From: Myxococcales bacterium
GTDB lineage: Bacteria > Myxococcota > UBA796 > SXON01
DNA: 64,000 nucleotides
Assembly: GCA_009692585.1 (NCBI GenBank)
Contig: SHYX01000015.1
Location: forward strand, 32,145-96,144
Direction: 5' to 3'
Positions 43,522 through 54,747 of this stretch are shown here, in pieces. Both the position numbers and the translations under genes were made by a program. Below the pieces are notes generated by a model, which was given only the letters and a program-made list of their open reading frames with translations, made no database searches and was not told where the DNA came from. Position 1 is the first letter of the stretch. The number at the start of each line of letters is the position of its first letter.

Positions 43522-45282
43522 ATGGGCGGCATCAGCGGCATTGTACGAGCGGACGGGAACCTCGACCCCGACGAGGAGGCGGCGCTGGGACCGGGGCACC
43601 GCTTCGAGGCCGGCGGCGTCGGGCTCGTGGCGCGGCCGCGAAGCACCCTCGCGATGGACGATGGCGCGGTCGTCCTGGTCGCGGGGCACTTCGATCGTGC
43701 GCCCACCACCGGGCAGAGTGCGGCCGACATCGTCTTGGAGGGCTGGCGGCGCCAGGGGATCGGGGTGTTCGATCGGGTCGAAGGGGCGTGGGTGGCGGTG
43801 ATCTGGGACCGCCGCGCCAGGACCCTCGACATCGTGCGCGATCCATTTGGAGTTCGCCGCTGTTTCTGGACCCTTCACCGCGGTCGGTTCGCTTTCGCGT
43901 CGTCGATCCGTCGGCTCCTGGACGCTCCCGGGGTCAGCCGGGAGTTGGCCAGGGAAAACCTCGCTGAATATCTGTCGTTCCGCTACGTTCACGCGCCTCG
44001 GACGCTGCTGCGCGATGTGTCGGCCCTGCCCGCCGGCCACCGCCTGTCGTGGGCGCCCGGGCAGAATCCCGTCGTCGAACCCTGGTTCCGCGTCAAGCAT
44101 GCCTTGCCGTACAGTCCGGCGCCGGACGACGCCGAGACGCTGGCCGAACTCGAGCGGCGGATGTTCCGCGCCGTTGCCGCTCGAGCGAGCGGCCGGGAGC
44201 GGATCGGGGTCTTTCTGAGCGGCGGGCTCGACAGCAGCGCCATCACCTGGATCGCCTCGCGGCTTGGTCCCGTCAGCACGTTCACCGTCGGTGTGCAGGA
44301 CGGCGACGACGACGAGACCCCCTACGCAGGTCGTGTGGCCACCATTCTCCGCTCCAACCACGAGGTCGTGCGCGTGGGTCCGGATGACCTCCTGAGCGCG
44401 TTTGAGGCCATGGTGGGGGCATCCGACGCCCCGGTGACCGATCCTGCCGCCATCCCGCAGTTCGTTCTAGCGCGACGCGCCCGGGAGACGGTCGACGTCG
44501 TGCTCTGTGGGGACGGTGGCGACGAGATTTTCGGGGGGCGCAGCGTCGGCCTGCTGGCCTCTCAGGTGCGATTGAGCGCCTGGGTGCGTCGCCTTCCGGG
44601 AGCGGGGCGCCGCCTGGCTTCGTTCGCCTTCGGCGACAGGCGTCCTGAGTTCGGAGACGAGCACGTTCCGTTCGGTCTCGCGCGCGTCGTGGGGGGGGGC
44701 GTGGCCTTCGATGCCACCGCTCGGGCGGGCCTGATGCGCGACCCCGGCTGGGTTCGTGCTGGCATCCGGCGCGCCTGCCTGGAGCCGTTCTACCGCGAGA
44801 TCGTGAGCGACCCGGTCAACGAGATGCTCCATGCCTACCGGCGCGGACGGATGCCGGAGGACGCGCTCTCGCGCACCGGCGCGGTGGCGCTGCTGGCCGA
44901 CATCGGCGTGCGCCCGCCGCTGCTCGACCGGGACCTGGTCGCCTTCTGTGCCAGCCTCCCCGGACCGTGGAAGGTGCGTCCGGGGCTGGCGGGCTCGGTG
45001 ACGAAGTGGCCGCTGCGTGAGCTGCTCCGACCGGTGTTGACGCGCTCGCTGGTCCAGCGGCCGAAGCGGGTATTGCCGGGCCCGTGGCGTCGGTGGTTCG
45101 AGGGGCCCCTGGCGCCGTTTCTGGCGGAGCGCGTCGAGCGTCTGGCGGAGGATCCGCTCCGTTTGTTCGTGCCCAACGCGGTCCGCGCGCTGGTGCCGCG
45201 TGTTCACGAGCCCGGCGTCGCCGAGCGGCTGTGGACGCTCATCTTCCTGGACGCGTGGATACGGGATGTCGGCGCCCAGTAG
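43522..45282 (+). CDS. Asparagine synthetase homologue lacking the glutaminase cysteine
   Basis: 586 aa. The N-terminal Ntn glutaminase domain begins MGGISGIV where active enzymes have Met-Cys-Gly-Ile; the nucleophilic Cys is absent. GCGAGGA upstream supports this start. The synthetase domain is intact: PP-loop FLSGGLDSSAITW (about residue 231), CGDGGDEIFGG, and RPPLLDRDLVAF. Such proteins can be ammonia-dependent synthetases or have been recruited to form other amide or lactam bonds, as in beta-lactam synthetase and lasso cyclases. A G9 tract lies at 44691-44699. Two small frames follow. Confidence 0.85.
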   Translation: MGGISGIVRADGNLDPDEEAALGPGHRFEAGGVGLVARPRSTLAMDDGAVVLVAGHFDRAPTTGQSAADIVLEGWRRQGIGVFDRVEGAWVAVIWDRRARTLDIVRDPFGVRRCFWTLHRGRFAFASSIRRLLDAPGVSRELARENLAEYLSFRYVHAPRTLLRDVSALPAGHRLSWAPGQNPVVEPWFRVKHALPYSPAPDDAETLAELERRMFRAVAARASGRERIGVFLSGGLDSSAITWIASRLGPVSTFTVGVQDGDDDETPYAGRVATILRSNHEVVRVGPDDLLSAFEAMVGASDAPVTDPAAIPQFVLARRARETVDVVLCGDGGDEIFGGRSVGLLASQVRLSAWVRRLPGAGRRLASFAFGDRRPEFGDEHVPFGLARVVGGGVAFDATARAGLMRDPGWVRAGIRRACLEPFYREIVSDPVNEMLHAYRRGRMPEDALSRTGAVALLADIGVRPPLLDRDLVAFCASLPGPWKVRPGLAGSVTKWPLRELLRPVLTRSLVQRPKRVLPGPWRRWFEGPLAPFLAERVERLAEDPLRLFVPNAVRALVPRVHEPGVAERLWTLIFLDAWIRDVGAQ

Positions 45283-45529
45283 ACCGGTTCTCGCGGCGCT
45301 CTTGTCCTACGTCGTCGGCGTGCTCGCGCTCCTGTTGGCGAGCCTCCCGGGCGGCCGTGGAGAGCTGGTCTTTCCGCTGGACGCCGCCTGCATCACAGCT
45401 GTCGTTGCCGAGGGCGACGTCGTGCAGATCATCGACGACGACGATCTCGTGGATGCCCCCGGGGTGACCGCAACCTCACGCTTCGGCGGGGCCGGGTACG
45501 TCGAGACTGATCGGCGCTCGGCGCCGTGA
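45266..45529 (+). CDS. Small exported or membrane protein of unknown function
   Basis: 87 aa from the ATG at 45266, overlapping the end of the synthetase gene by 17 bases. It starts MSAPSRPVLAALLSYVVGVL, a signal or membrane helix, and continues to an acidic segment (QIIDDDDLVDAPG). I recognise no family. The overlap suggests translation coupled to the synthetase homologue. Confidence 0.5.
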   Translation: MSAPSRPVLAALLSYVVGVLALLLASLPGGRGELVFPLDAACITAVVAEGDVVQIIDDDDLVDAPGVTATSRFGGAGYVETDRRSAP

Positions 45530-45619
45530 TTGGATTCCGGCGATCAGGGGTTCCAATGCTTCTTCTGTCTCTCGCTGCCTGCACCGTCCCGCCCCGCGTG
45601 AGCGCCGACAAATCCTCGG

Positions 45620-46902
<1,283 letters not shown>

Positions 46903-46903
<1 letters not shown>

Positions 46904-48102
46904 TACCAACCCCCGTCCATGGAGAAGTGTCCGCCGAAGGCACCGATGTCGTTGCGACTCCCATCGATGTCCTCGTAGTCCCACTCGTCAACCCCCGCGT
47001 CCTGTAGCGGCGAGCCGCTGTTGAGGTGGTAGTCGCCGTTTGCGGCATCCACCATGTCCGGGTCACCGTCGATGTTGCCGTCCAACCCGACCAGGATGTT
47101 GCCGGTGCAACTGGCGGTGGTGTCGACGAAAGCATTGTTGCGGATGGTCGCCGTCGCTGCGTCGTGACTGATGGCGCAGGTGGTGTTCATGAACACGCTG
47201 TTTTCGACCACCGGAGTGCCCGGCGTCTCGGCGAACGCGGTGAAGCTGAAGCTTCCCCCGTCGATCACCGAGTTCCGGATGAGGGCGCCTCCGTAGGTGG
47301 CGGCGTAGCTGCCCTCCAACACCGTGTTGACCAGCGCGATCAGGTCCTCGGGGTGGTCGTCTTCGTTGACGGTCGACACGTTCCCGCGCAGGGAGGAGCG
47401 GGTGATGGTGCCGGTGGTGTGTTCCCCCGCGAGCGCGTATCCGCCGCGACCGCAGGTGATGGTGGACTGGTCGATCTGCGCGTACCCGTGGCCGGTGTAG
47501 ACCGCGTAGCTGCCACGATCGCAGTCGAGCGTGATGCCGTTGGCCTGGAGCGACCCGCGTGACATGTAGATGCCGGCCGTGCTCTGGGTGTTGTTCTCGA
47601 AGACGACGTCTTGCAGTTCCATGTCGGCGGCGCTGCCGAAGACCGAGTACGCGCCGGTGGTGTCGGTGATGGTGACGTCCTCGACGTGGAGCGAAGCGAA
47701 CACCACCCAGAAGGCGGCGTCGCGCGCGTTTTTTACGGTGAACCCGACGAAGCCGGTCTCGGCCGTCTCCGCAGAGGTGGCGCTCACCGCGTAGCCGCGC
47801 TGCCCGGCGTCGAGGGTCGTCGCGCCCTTGCCGTCCCGGCTGGAGATCCACAGCGACTTTCCGCCGTAGTCGAGCGTCTCCTCGTAGGTGCCGGCCCCGA
47901 CGAGGATCCAGTCGCCGTCGGCCGCGCCACGGATGGCGTCGCCGATCGAGGTGAAATCGCCGCTTCCATCGGTTTCCACGGTCCAGTCGGCGACGCCCCA
48001 CGGCGACACGGCCTGCTCCCCGGTGAACGGGGGCTCGCGGGAAGCGTCGAAGGGGAGGGACACAGCAGCGCAGCCGCCCAGGACCAACAGTATGGAGTTC
48101 AC
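46903..48102 (-). CDS. Beta-helix lipoprotein, paralogue of the next gene
   Basis: 399 aa from the GTG at 48102, chosen because GAGAGGA lies 6 bases upstream and the sequence VNSILLVLGGCAAVSLPF then forms a lipoprotein signal. The mature part starts with DWTVETDGSGDFTSIGDAIR and forms a parallel beta-helix of imperfect units. It ends in SGSPLQDAGVDEWDYED and DGSRNDIGAFGG, matching the paralogue downstream. The frame is open to 48234, but no signal fits that start. Confidence 0.78.
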
Positions 48103-48206
48103 GGCGTTCCTCTCAAAGGGATGGGTAGTGTACGTGGTTGCGGACTGATCGGGAAGCGGGATCGGAGGGGTTCCAGCTGAAGTGCACCGGCTCCCCAACA
48201 CGGAAG

Positions 48207-48416
48207 CTATTCGGAGGTGTCGGTCGACTCGCACACATAGCTGAGCAACGCCGCCTCACATTCGTCCTGCAGGTCGGCGTCGGCCTCGGCGTAGACCGCG
48301 TCGCAGTCCTCGCAAGCGGTCGAGTCCTCGCAGTCACAAACCGCGGCGCAATAGTCGCCGCAGGGGTCCTCGGAGGCGACGAAGCCAAAACACGCGGCGA
48401 GCAACAGCACGAACAT
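48207..48416 (-). CDS. Small Cys-rich lipoprotein
   Basis: 69 aa from the ATG at 48416. MFVLLLAAC is a short lipoprotein signal. The mature part is acidic with seven further Cys (DPCGDYCAAVCDCEDSTACE, CDAVYAEADADLQDECEA, YVCES), so three or more disulfides or metal binding are possible. I recognise no family. It follows the FHA gene by 32 bases. Confidence 0.6.
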   Translation of the reverse strand: MFVLLLAACFGFVASEDPCGDYCAAVCDCEDSTACEDCDAVYAEADADLQDECEAALLSYVCESTDTSE

Positions 48417-48448
48417 GGGGGCAGTGTACGGCGGCGCGAAACCGGGCG

Positions 48449-49162
48449 CTACTTGTCGTCCTCGTAACGGAACACGCTGTCGCCGACGTGGAAGCGGTCC
48501 TTGTGGCGCAGGCGGGCCCTCGTCGTCGCTTTGTCGTTGACCTTCAGGGGCACCCACCAGGCCGTCTTCCGGATGGCGTGTCCCGTGCCATCCCAGCTTA
48601 TCTCGGCCGCGCTCCCCCACAGGAACCAGCCGTTGATCCCAACCATGGCCGAGCTGTCCCCGAAGCTGAGCGTGCGATCCTCCGGGTGCCAGAAGCGGGA
48701 GGGCTCACGAACCAGGACCACCCGGGCCTGCTCCACCAGCCGGCTCTGGTTCTGCATCGCCCTGAGCGCGTCTTTGCTGAGCACGAAGGTGTCGTCGTTG
48801 GTGACCTCGGCGAGTCGCGGTTCGTACCTGGGCATGTACCGGACGCTGCGCCCCTTGTAGAATTCCTCGGCACGGGAGTCGCCGAGGAGGACCAGCGAGA
48901 ATTTTCCGACCTTGAGTTCGTCCTTCGGATTGAGCTTCGCCTGTAGCACCACGTTCCCATTGACGGTGGTGCCGTTGCCCGAGCCCAGATCCTCCAGCGT
49001 CACGGTCTGCCCCTTCACGGAGATTTTGGCGTGGTGTCGGCTGACAGAGACATTTGGGAGGCTGATCTGAGCGTCGTTGTCGCGTCCGATGACGTAGTCG
49101 CCGTCCTTGAGTTCGAAGATCTGGCCGCGGGCGGCGGCCCCGGAGATGAGGAATCGCGGCAT
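48449..49162 (-). CDS. FHA-domain protein
   Basis: 237 aa. The N-terminal FHA domain (about residues 20-95) has YVIGRDNDAQISLPN, SVSRHHAKIS and EDLGSGNGTTVNG, keeping the phosphothreonine-binding residues. A second half of about 140 residues is of unknown fold and may be a degenerate FHA domain (LSFGDSSAMVGINGWFLWG). Its ATG directly abuts the stop of the DUF2779 gene upstream. Confidence 0.85.
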   Translation of the reverse strand: MPRFLISGAAARGQIFELKDGDYVIGRDNDAQISLPNVSVSRHHAKISVKGQTVTLEDLGSGNGTTVNGNVVLQAKLNPKDELKVGKFSLVLLGDSRAEEFYKGRSVRYMPRYEPRLAEVTNDDTFVLSKDALRAMQNQSRLVEQARVVLVREPSRFWHPEDRTLSFGDSSAMVGINGWFLWGSAAEISWDGTGHAIRKTAWWVPLKVNDKATTRARLRHKDRFHVGDSVFRYEDDK

Positions 49163-50602
49163 CTACCCTCCGGCGCGGGCGATCAGAGCGTCGCGGATCC
49201 GCAGCATCGCGAAGGTATCCCGTGCGCAGTAGGCCAGCAGGTCCGACCGAATGCCGAGACGTTCCTCGGCCGGCAACTCCGGCCGGATCATCCGCAGCCA
49301 CGCCTGCGCCGCGCTCGCTCCGTCGGTGATGGCCAGATCGGCGTATCCGAGATCCGGGCAGATGGCGGGAAACGTGGCCTTGATCGAGAAGCTGCCGTCG
49401 AGATCGGGGTGATAGTAGTGGTCGCGCACGATGGGAAGCAGGTCCACGATGCGGTTGACCAGCCCCTCGAGGTCCCCCCACCACTCCGGAAGTCGGTCGC
49501 GCAACGAGCGGAGCGTGGTGGCCTCGTAGTTGCTGTACACGATGATGCTGCCCTCGGTACCGGCGGCCGCGACCAGACTCTGGACGAACGCAGCGCGGGA
49601 ATCGCTGTCCTCGGCATGCAGAAACTCCGCGTGCTCGACGCGCCCGTCCCGGTGCTGCACGTGCATCGACCACTGCGTGGGGATCTGTTGAAAGGGTGTG
49701 GTGCCCTCCCATCGTGGGACCGCGGGTTGGCACGCCTCGAAATCCAGAAAGCGGAGCGGCCAGCCGACGTTGGCCAGGGCGGGGGCCAGGCCCAGCCCGA
49801 TGTATTCCCTGCCGTGGACGAGGGACCAGACGGCGTGCCGCTGGCTGGCATTCATGCGCAGGTCAGGCGGAATGTGCCGGATGTCGCTGACGCCGAGCTC
49901 GCGAAGGTCGTGAAGCAGGCGGCCGGCCCGTGGGAGGCGCGCCACCGAGTAGGCACCGGCACCGGCCGGGGCGCAGTGGGCGCGGAACGGGCATTCGCGC
50001 GGGCGTGAGCATTGCGCACCCGGCGCGATCGACGGCTCGGTGGGACTGTCTCGCCGCGCGAGCGCCGCCTCGGCGTCCGCGAACGACCGCGCGGGCACGT
50101 TCACGGTCACGAAAAGTGCTCCATCGTCGAGCGCGCCAGCCCGAACGTACTCGCCGTCCAGGTGGAGGAGGACCCGCCCCACGATCGGCACGCCTGCACG
50201 CTCCGCCACCCAGGCGACGGCGGCGACGTCGAGCTCGTGGGCCTCGCCCACGCTGCTGGCGCTCCGTGCCTCGACCACCACGAACCCGCCAGCGCTGCGG
50301 GCGAGGATCGCGGCGCGGACCACGACGCCACTGGCCTCGAAGGTCGCGTCGTAGATACTCCCGACGTCGACATCGTTCACGAGGGTCCAGGTGAGCGCCA
50401 GGCGCTCGGCGAGGGGCAGCTTGGCGGAAACCAGACGCCCGCCGGGGTACCGGCGGCGGGCCGCGTCGCGGACGGCATCACGATCGTCGGCGCGGGGGTG
50501 GGTCGCGGGGAATGGTGCGGATTCTGAGGGGTGGTGCTGGAGCCAGGCGCGCCGTTCGCATTGAAACGCGGCGAGCAGGTCGGCGCGGCCGGGAACATCC
50601 AT
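49163..50602 (-). CDS. DUF2779-family protein (nuclease-like)
   Basis: 479 aa. The N-terminal half resembles PD-(D/E)XK nucleases of the Cas4/RecB type: LLAAFQCERRAWLQHH holds the first Cys, VVVEARSASSVGEAHELDV the catalytic region, and C-x6-C-x5-C (about residues 198-211) the last Cys ligands of an Fe-S-like cluster. The C-terminal half (about residues 280-479: LRFLDFEACQPAVP, IIVYSNYEATTLRSL, YCARDTFAMLRI) resembles a DEDD exonuclease fold. The function is not established for the family; DNA repair or defence are possible. Confidence 0.75.
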   Translation of the reverse strand: MDVPGRADLLAAFQCERRAWLQHHPSESAPFPATHPRADDRDAVRDAARRRYPGGRLVSAKLPLAERLALTWTLVNDVDVGSIYDATFEASGVVVRAAILARSAGGFVVVEARSASSVGEAHELDVAAVAWVAERAGVPIVGRVLLHLDGEYVRAGALDDGALFVTVNVPARSFADAEAALARRDSPTEPSIAPGAQCSRPRECPFRAHCAPAGAGAYSVARLPRAGRLLHDLRELGVSDIRHIPPDLRMNASQRHAVWSLVHGREYIGLGLAPALANVGWPLRFLDFEACQPAVPRWEGTTPFQQIPTQWSMHVQHRDGRVEHAEFLHAEDSDSRAAFVQSLVAAAGTEGSIIVYSNYEATTLRSLRDRLPEWWGDLEGLVNRIVDLLPIVRDHYYHPDLDGSFSIKATFPAICPDLGYADLAITDGASAAQAWLRMIRPELPAEERLGIRSDLLAYCARDTFAMLRIRDALIARAGG

Positions 50603-50640
50603 ACCTCGGAGCTAACCTGTCTGTTGGTTACGCTCCCGCG

Positions 50641-52551
50641 GTGCCTGCCCCGCTCTTCGTCCTCGGTGCTCCTCGCAGCGGCACCACCCTGCTGCGCGTC
50701 ATGCTCGCTGGCCATCCGGACTGTTTCTCGCCGCCGGAGATGGTCCTTGCCCCGTTCGCGACGATGGCGGAGCGTCGGTCGAAGCTCGATGAGCGCTTCT
50801 GGGAGAAAGGAGGCCTTCGTCGAGCGCTGATGGAGCTGCACGACGTCGGCGTCGACGAGGCGAAGGTGTTGGAGGCAGGGCTCATCACGCGGACGGTGCC
50901 CGAGGTCTACGCCTGGCTCCAGGCCCAGCTCGGGGGGCGGATCCTGGTCGACAAGTGTCCGCACCTCAGCGCCGACCTCCCGGCCTTGGAGCGGCTTGGC
51001 CGGTGGTTCCCGGACGCACGCTGGGTGTGGATCGTCCGGCACCCCGGGAGCGTGACCCGGAGCATCGAGAACATGCCGATGGCGGAGGTCATGCTCCAGG
51101 GATATGCGCCGGATGCTCGCGACATATGGATGTTCGCGAATCGAAACATCGGTGAGTTTTTCGCGGCGCTTCCCGAGGGGCGCAAGGGGCGAATCCGTTA
51201 CGAAGAGATGGTCCAGACTCCCCGCACCGCCATGGCAGCGCTCTGTCGCGACATCGGCCTGCCCTTCCACGAGGCCCTGCTGACGCCCTATGAGGGCGAA
51301 CGGATGCGCGAGGGTCCCAGCGGTGCACGAGCGGTCGGGGACCCCAACCTCGCCAGCCGAGGCCGCATCCAGAGCGAGCTGGCGACCTCGTGGCTGGAGG
51401 GCTTCGACCCGGCGAGCGTGTCGCCGGAGACGCACACCCTGGCTCGCGAGCTGGGCTACGATCTCGGCGCCCTCGACGCCCCTCCCATCACGCTGGTGTC
51501 GGCGGCGATGAGCGCCCTGTGGGACACCGCGCGGCGGCTGGAGGGAAACATGAGGATGCCGGCCGATCTCGACAATGTCGAGGGCCGGCGGTTCTTGCTG
51601 CGCATGCTCAGCGCCAGCATCGACCTGTTCGTCGAAGAGGGCGACGTCGACCACCCGCGCTTCCACCACGCCGAGGGACCGACGCGGAAGATGTTCGCCG
51701 ACAATCCGGATGCTGACTATTGGCGGGCGCCCATTCGCCTCGGCGGCGGGCGCCGCTATCGGCTGCACGGCCGGGTCCCGACCGGCACCACCTACGTCGG
51801 CGTGCTGCTGTACCGGAAGGGCGGCCAGGTGGGCGCCCACCGTCACGACACCGACTTTGTGGCCGCCGATGGCCGCTTCTCGGTCACCATCGGCAGCGAG
51901 CCCGACGTCGACATCCAGGGGCACGGCGATGAGATCGCGGTCATGGTCAGACAATACTTCACGGGCCGTCTCCGCCAGGAGCCGTTGGAACTGTCGATCG
52001 AGTTCGCCGGGGCCGCCGCCGCCCCGATCGTGGAGGCGCGGGCGCTGGCACGCTCGCTCGACCGCGCGAAGCGGAACCTGGAGGTGGTATTCGAACGCAC
52101 TCTGCAGACCTGGAAGATGGCCAGTCAGGGACTCTTGAATCGGTTCGTCGTCATGGAGGGCGCGGCGCTCTTTCCGACGCCCGACAACACCTACGTCGCG
52201 TGCTGGTACCGCTTTGGCGGGGACCAGGTGATGTTCGTGCGCGGGCGGGTGCCGAGGGCCAGGTATTGGAGCTTTTGCCTGTACAACGTATGGATGGAGA
52301 GCCTGGAGTACCGGCAGCATCGGGTGTCACTGAACCACGCCCAACTGCAGGTGGCGGAAGACGGGCGCTACGAGATCTGTCTGGCGCATCGGAATCCTCG
52401 GCATCCGAACTGGATTGATACCACCGGACACCTCGCCGGCTATGCCCTGGTCAGGGTCCTGCTCGCCGAGGAGCCGGTCGATGTCCCGACGATCGAGGTG
52501 ATCTACGAGAGCGAATGGCAGGCGCGGCGGGGCGCCATCATCGAGCCTTAG
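50641..52551 (+). CDS. Sulfotransferase with extra C-terminal domain
   Basis: 636 aa from the GTG at 50641. The 5'-phosphosulfate loop VLGAPRSGTTLLRVMLAGHP is at residues 6-25 and the 3'-phosphate region VWIVRHPGSVTRSIENM near 130-146, so the PAPS-binding half (about residues 1-290) is intact. The C-terminal half (about 300-636: YWRAPIRLGGGRRYRLHGRV, WIDTTGHLAGYALVRVLLAE) resembles DUF1214-type domains. I do not know this fusion. It is convergent with the TPR gene, overlapping by 4 bases. Confidence 0.8.
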   Translation: MPAPLFVLGAPRSGTTLLRVMLAGHPDCFSPPEMVLAPFATMAERRSKLDERFWEKGGLRRALMELHDVGVDEAKVLEAGLITRTVPEVYAWLQAQLGGRILVDKCPHLSADLPALERLGRWFPDARWVWIVRHPGSVTRSIENMPMAEVMLQGYAPDARDIWMFANRNIGEFFAALPEGRKGRIRYEEMVQTPRTAMAALCRDIGLPFHEALLTPYEGERMREGPSGARAVGDPNLASRGRIQSELATSWLEGFDPASVSPETHTLARELGYDLGALDAPPITLVSAAMSALWDTARRLEGNMRMPADLDNVEGRRFLLRMLSASIDLFVEEGDVDHPRFHHAEGPTRKMFADNPDADYWRAPIRLGGGRRYRLHGRVPTGTTYVGVLLYRKGGQVGAHRHDTDFVAADGRFSVTIGSEPDVDIQGHGDEIAVMVRQYFTGRLRQEPLELSIEFAGAAAAPIVEARALARSLDRAKRNLEVVFERTLQTWKMASQGLLNRFVVMEGAALFPTPDNTYVACWYRFGGDQVMFVRGRVPRARYWSFCLYNVWMESLEYRQHRVSLNHAQLQVAEDGRYEICLAHRNPRHPNWIDTTGHLAGYALVRVLLAEEPVDVPTIEVIYESEWQARRGAIIEP

Positions 52552-53714
52552 GGGAGGTATCCGCGACCGACCAGCAACATCGTCATCGGATGGGCGCCGC
52601 AAAAGCCCACCAACCGGCGTAGCAGGTCGTCGAGGGCGTCGACGCGCGCGCGCCCAAGGTCGACGTTGTAGGTGACGCCCTTGCCGCCGCGCTTGACGTC
52701 GGGGTCGCTGACGTAGTGAAAGCGGTGGGCGTCCCGGGTGCCGAAGGTGCCGTCGTAGCCGGCGCGGTACCAGTCCCCGATCAGCCCGTCGACCGCAGCG
52801 ACTCCCTCCGGGCGTTCGAAGAGCATGGAAATCGGGAGCTGATCCCAAGGGCACTGACTGGAGATGCGGAGTTCGAACGGGAGACCGCCCACCGCGAAAC
52901 AGACTGGCGCGCGTGCCAGCGCTTCGTAGTCGGCGACGGCGACGACCATCGGCTGGTCGCCCACCTGCCCGACCTCCGAGGTGGCGGGGTTGACCAGGTC
53001 CACGCGCACGGCGGCGTAGGGTCGCGCGCCCTCGGGGATCATCGGCACCACCCGCCCGTCGGGAGCACGCTTCATGCGGGCCGCCTCCGCAATCCAGCCA
53101 GCAGCCTCCTGTTCGGCGGCGTAGTGGTCGAACATCTCGACGTAGGATTCACGATGGGCGACGAGGAACTCGCGCGGCATGATGTTGTTGCCGGTGAAGC
53201 GGGCGACGGCCTCGACGTAGGCTGCGGCCCCCTCGATGAACGCGTCCTCGTCCAGGTTTTCACGGACAAAGGCGCGGAGCTCGTCGAGGCCTTCGGTCAG
53301 GCGGCCGCTCGCCAGCAGCAGGTGCCCCAGCCCCTGCCGCGCCCGCGGCTGGCCCGCCGAATCGGCCATGACCCGTCGGTACTGGGATTCAGCCTGATCC
53401 GGAGCGTCCAGATCTTCGTACGCGGCCGCCAGCGACAGCCTGAACCCATCACGCATGGTCGTGAGATGGTCACGCTCCGATGGCCGCTTCAGCACGAGCC
53501 CGTCTACGCGGGAGACGGCTTCCTCCAACAGCCGACAGGCCAGCTCGGGCTCGCCGAGTTGGAGGTGCACCACGCCGAGAGCCTGAAGCAGGTCGACCCG
53601 GTCGGGTGCCGCTTCCACCGCGCGGAGCAGCAGCTCCCGGGCGGCGCGCGGATCGTCACTCCGGAGCTTGGCGAGGGCTTCGTCGGCGAGAGCTTCGGGG
53701 GTCGGCTCGGACAT
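52548..53714 (-). CDS. TPR-repeat protein
   Basis: 388 aa. Residues about 5-165 hold TPR-like helices (ALGVVHLQLGEPELACRLLE, YEDLDAPDQAESQYRRVMAD, GLGHLLLASGRLTEGLDELR). The C-terminal 220 residues are unassigned. There is no signal peptide, so it is cytoplasmic. The convergent neighbour is a DUF1214-type fusion, but no functional link is proven. Confidence 0.7.
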   Translation of the reverse strand: MSEPTPEALADEALAKLRSDDPRAARELLLRAVEAAPDRVDLLQALGVVHLQLGEPELACRLLEEAVSRVDGLVLKRPSERDHLTTMRDGFRLSLAAAYEDLDAPDQAESQYRRVMADSAGQPRARQGLGHLLLASGRLTEGLDELRAFVRENLDEDAFIEGAAAYVEAVARFTGNNIMPREFLVAHRESYVEMFDHYAAEQEAAGWIAEAARMKRAPDGRVVPMIPEGARPYAAVRVDLVNPATSEVGQVGDQPMVVAVADYEALARAPVCFAVGGLPFELRISSQCPWDQLPISMLFERPEGVAAVDGLIGDWYRAGYDGTFGTRDAHRFHYVSDPDVKRGGKGVTYNVDLGRARVDALDDLLRRLVGFCGAHPMTMLLVGRGYLP

Positions 53715-53760
53715 CGGCCGAAGCTAACCGTACCTCCCCGAAGTTTGATACCCGGCGCAC

Positions 53761-54648
53761 ATGTCGACCGACGAACGTCCCAGCCAGCCCACCCGCCGCT
53801 CGGTGGTTCCCGCGCTGGAGGCGCGTCTCGACACCCATGTGGCCTGTCTCGACCATGGTTTTGTCCGCGTGGTCGATTACTTCGGAGACGATGCCGCCAT
53901 CGTGCAGGCCGCGCGGGTTTCGTACGGGGCGGGGACACGAAAAACGTCGGAGGATCGGCAGCTCATCCGCTACCTCATCCGCCATCGGCACACGACGCCG
54001 CTGGAGATGTGCGAAATCAAGTTCCACGTGAAGTTGCCCATCTTCGTCGCGCGGCAATGGATCCGGCACCGCACCGCGAACGTCAACGAGATCAGCGGCC
54101 GCTATTCGGTCTTCACCGACGAGTTCTATCTGCCGGAGGCGCACGAATTGGCCAGGCAGTCGACCAACAACAAACAGGGGCGCGGGGACCCGCTCAACGA
54201 GGAGGAGTCCGCCGAGGTGCGTGCGTGTATCGAGCGCGTCAGCCGGGGAGCGTACGCCGACTACGAGGCGCTGATTCATGAGAAGGGACTCGCCCGCGAG
54301 CTGGGACGGGCGGTGCTGCCGGTGAACTACTACACGGAGTGGTATTGGAAGATCGACCTTCATAATCTTCTTCACTTCCTGTCGCTGCGACTCGATCCGC
54401 ACGCCCAGTACGAGATTCGCGTATTCGCTGAGGCGATGGCGGGTTTCGTGCGCGACTGGGTCCCGATGGCATGGGAGGCGTTCGAGGACTATCGTCTGGG
54501 GTCGTTCAACCTGTCCAAGCAGATGATCGGGGTGATCACGCGGCGGATGGCCGGGGAGCCGGTCACGCAGAAGGACAGCGGGCTCAGCAAGCGGGAGTGG
54601 GAGGAGCTGTGGGCCGCGTTCGGCGGAGAGCCGACTCGGACCGACTGA
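53761..54648 (+). CDS. thyX: Flavin-dependent thymidylate synthase ThyX
   Basis: 295 aa. It makes dTMP from dUMP using FAD and methylene-tetrahydrofolate. The motif [15 protein letters not shown] (about residues 102-116) is the ThyX signature, and [19 protein letters not shown] and ILRQW-type context (here VARQWIRH) precede it. About 30 residues at the N-terminus precede the core. No thyA is in the window. It is divergent from the TPR gene across 46 bases. Confidence 0.95.
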   Translation: MSTDERPSQPTRRSVVPALEARLDTHVACLDHGFVRVVDYFGDDAAIVQAARVSYGAGTRKTSEDRQLIRYLIRHRHTTPLEMCEIKFHVKLPIFVARQWIRHRTANVNEISGRYSVFTDEFYLPEAHELARQSTNNKQGRGDPLNEEESAEVRACIERVSRGAYADYEALIHEKGLARELGRAVLPVNYYTEWYWKIDLHNLLHFLSLRLDPHAQYEIRVFAEAMAGFVRDWVPMAWEAFEDYRLGSFNLSKQMIGVITRRMAGEPVTQKDSGLSKREWEELWAAFGGEPTRTD

Positions 54649-54747
54649 CGCAGATTCGGATCGGATGATCGCCGTCGTGAACGGCCCCAACGAAGCCGGA
54701 CGGGTCGGGCACAGACGAGCGCCGAGCCGAATTAAAATCAGGCGGTA

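Noticed and set aside
43522..45529. Lasso-peptide biosynthetic cluster around the asparagine synthetase homologue.
   Set aside because: No precursor with a clear leader, no transglutaminase-like protease and no RRE gene are visible nearby.
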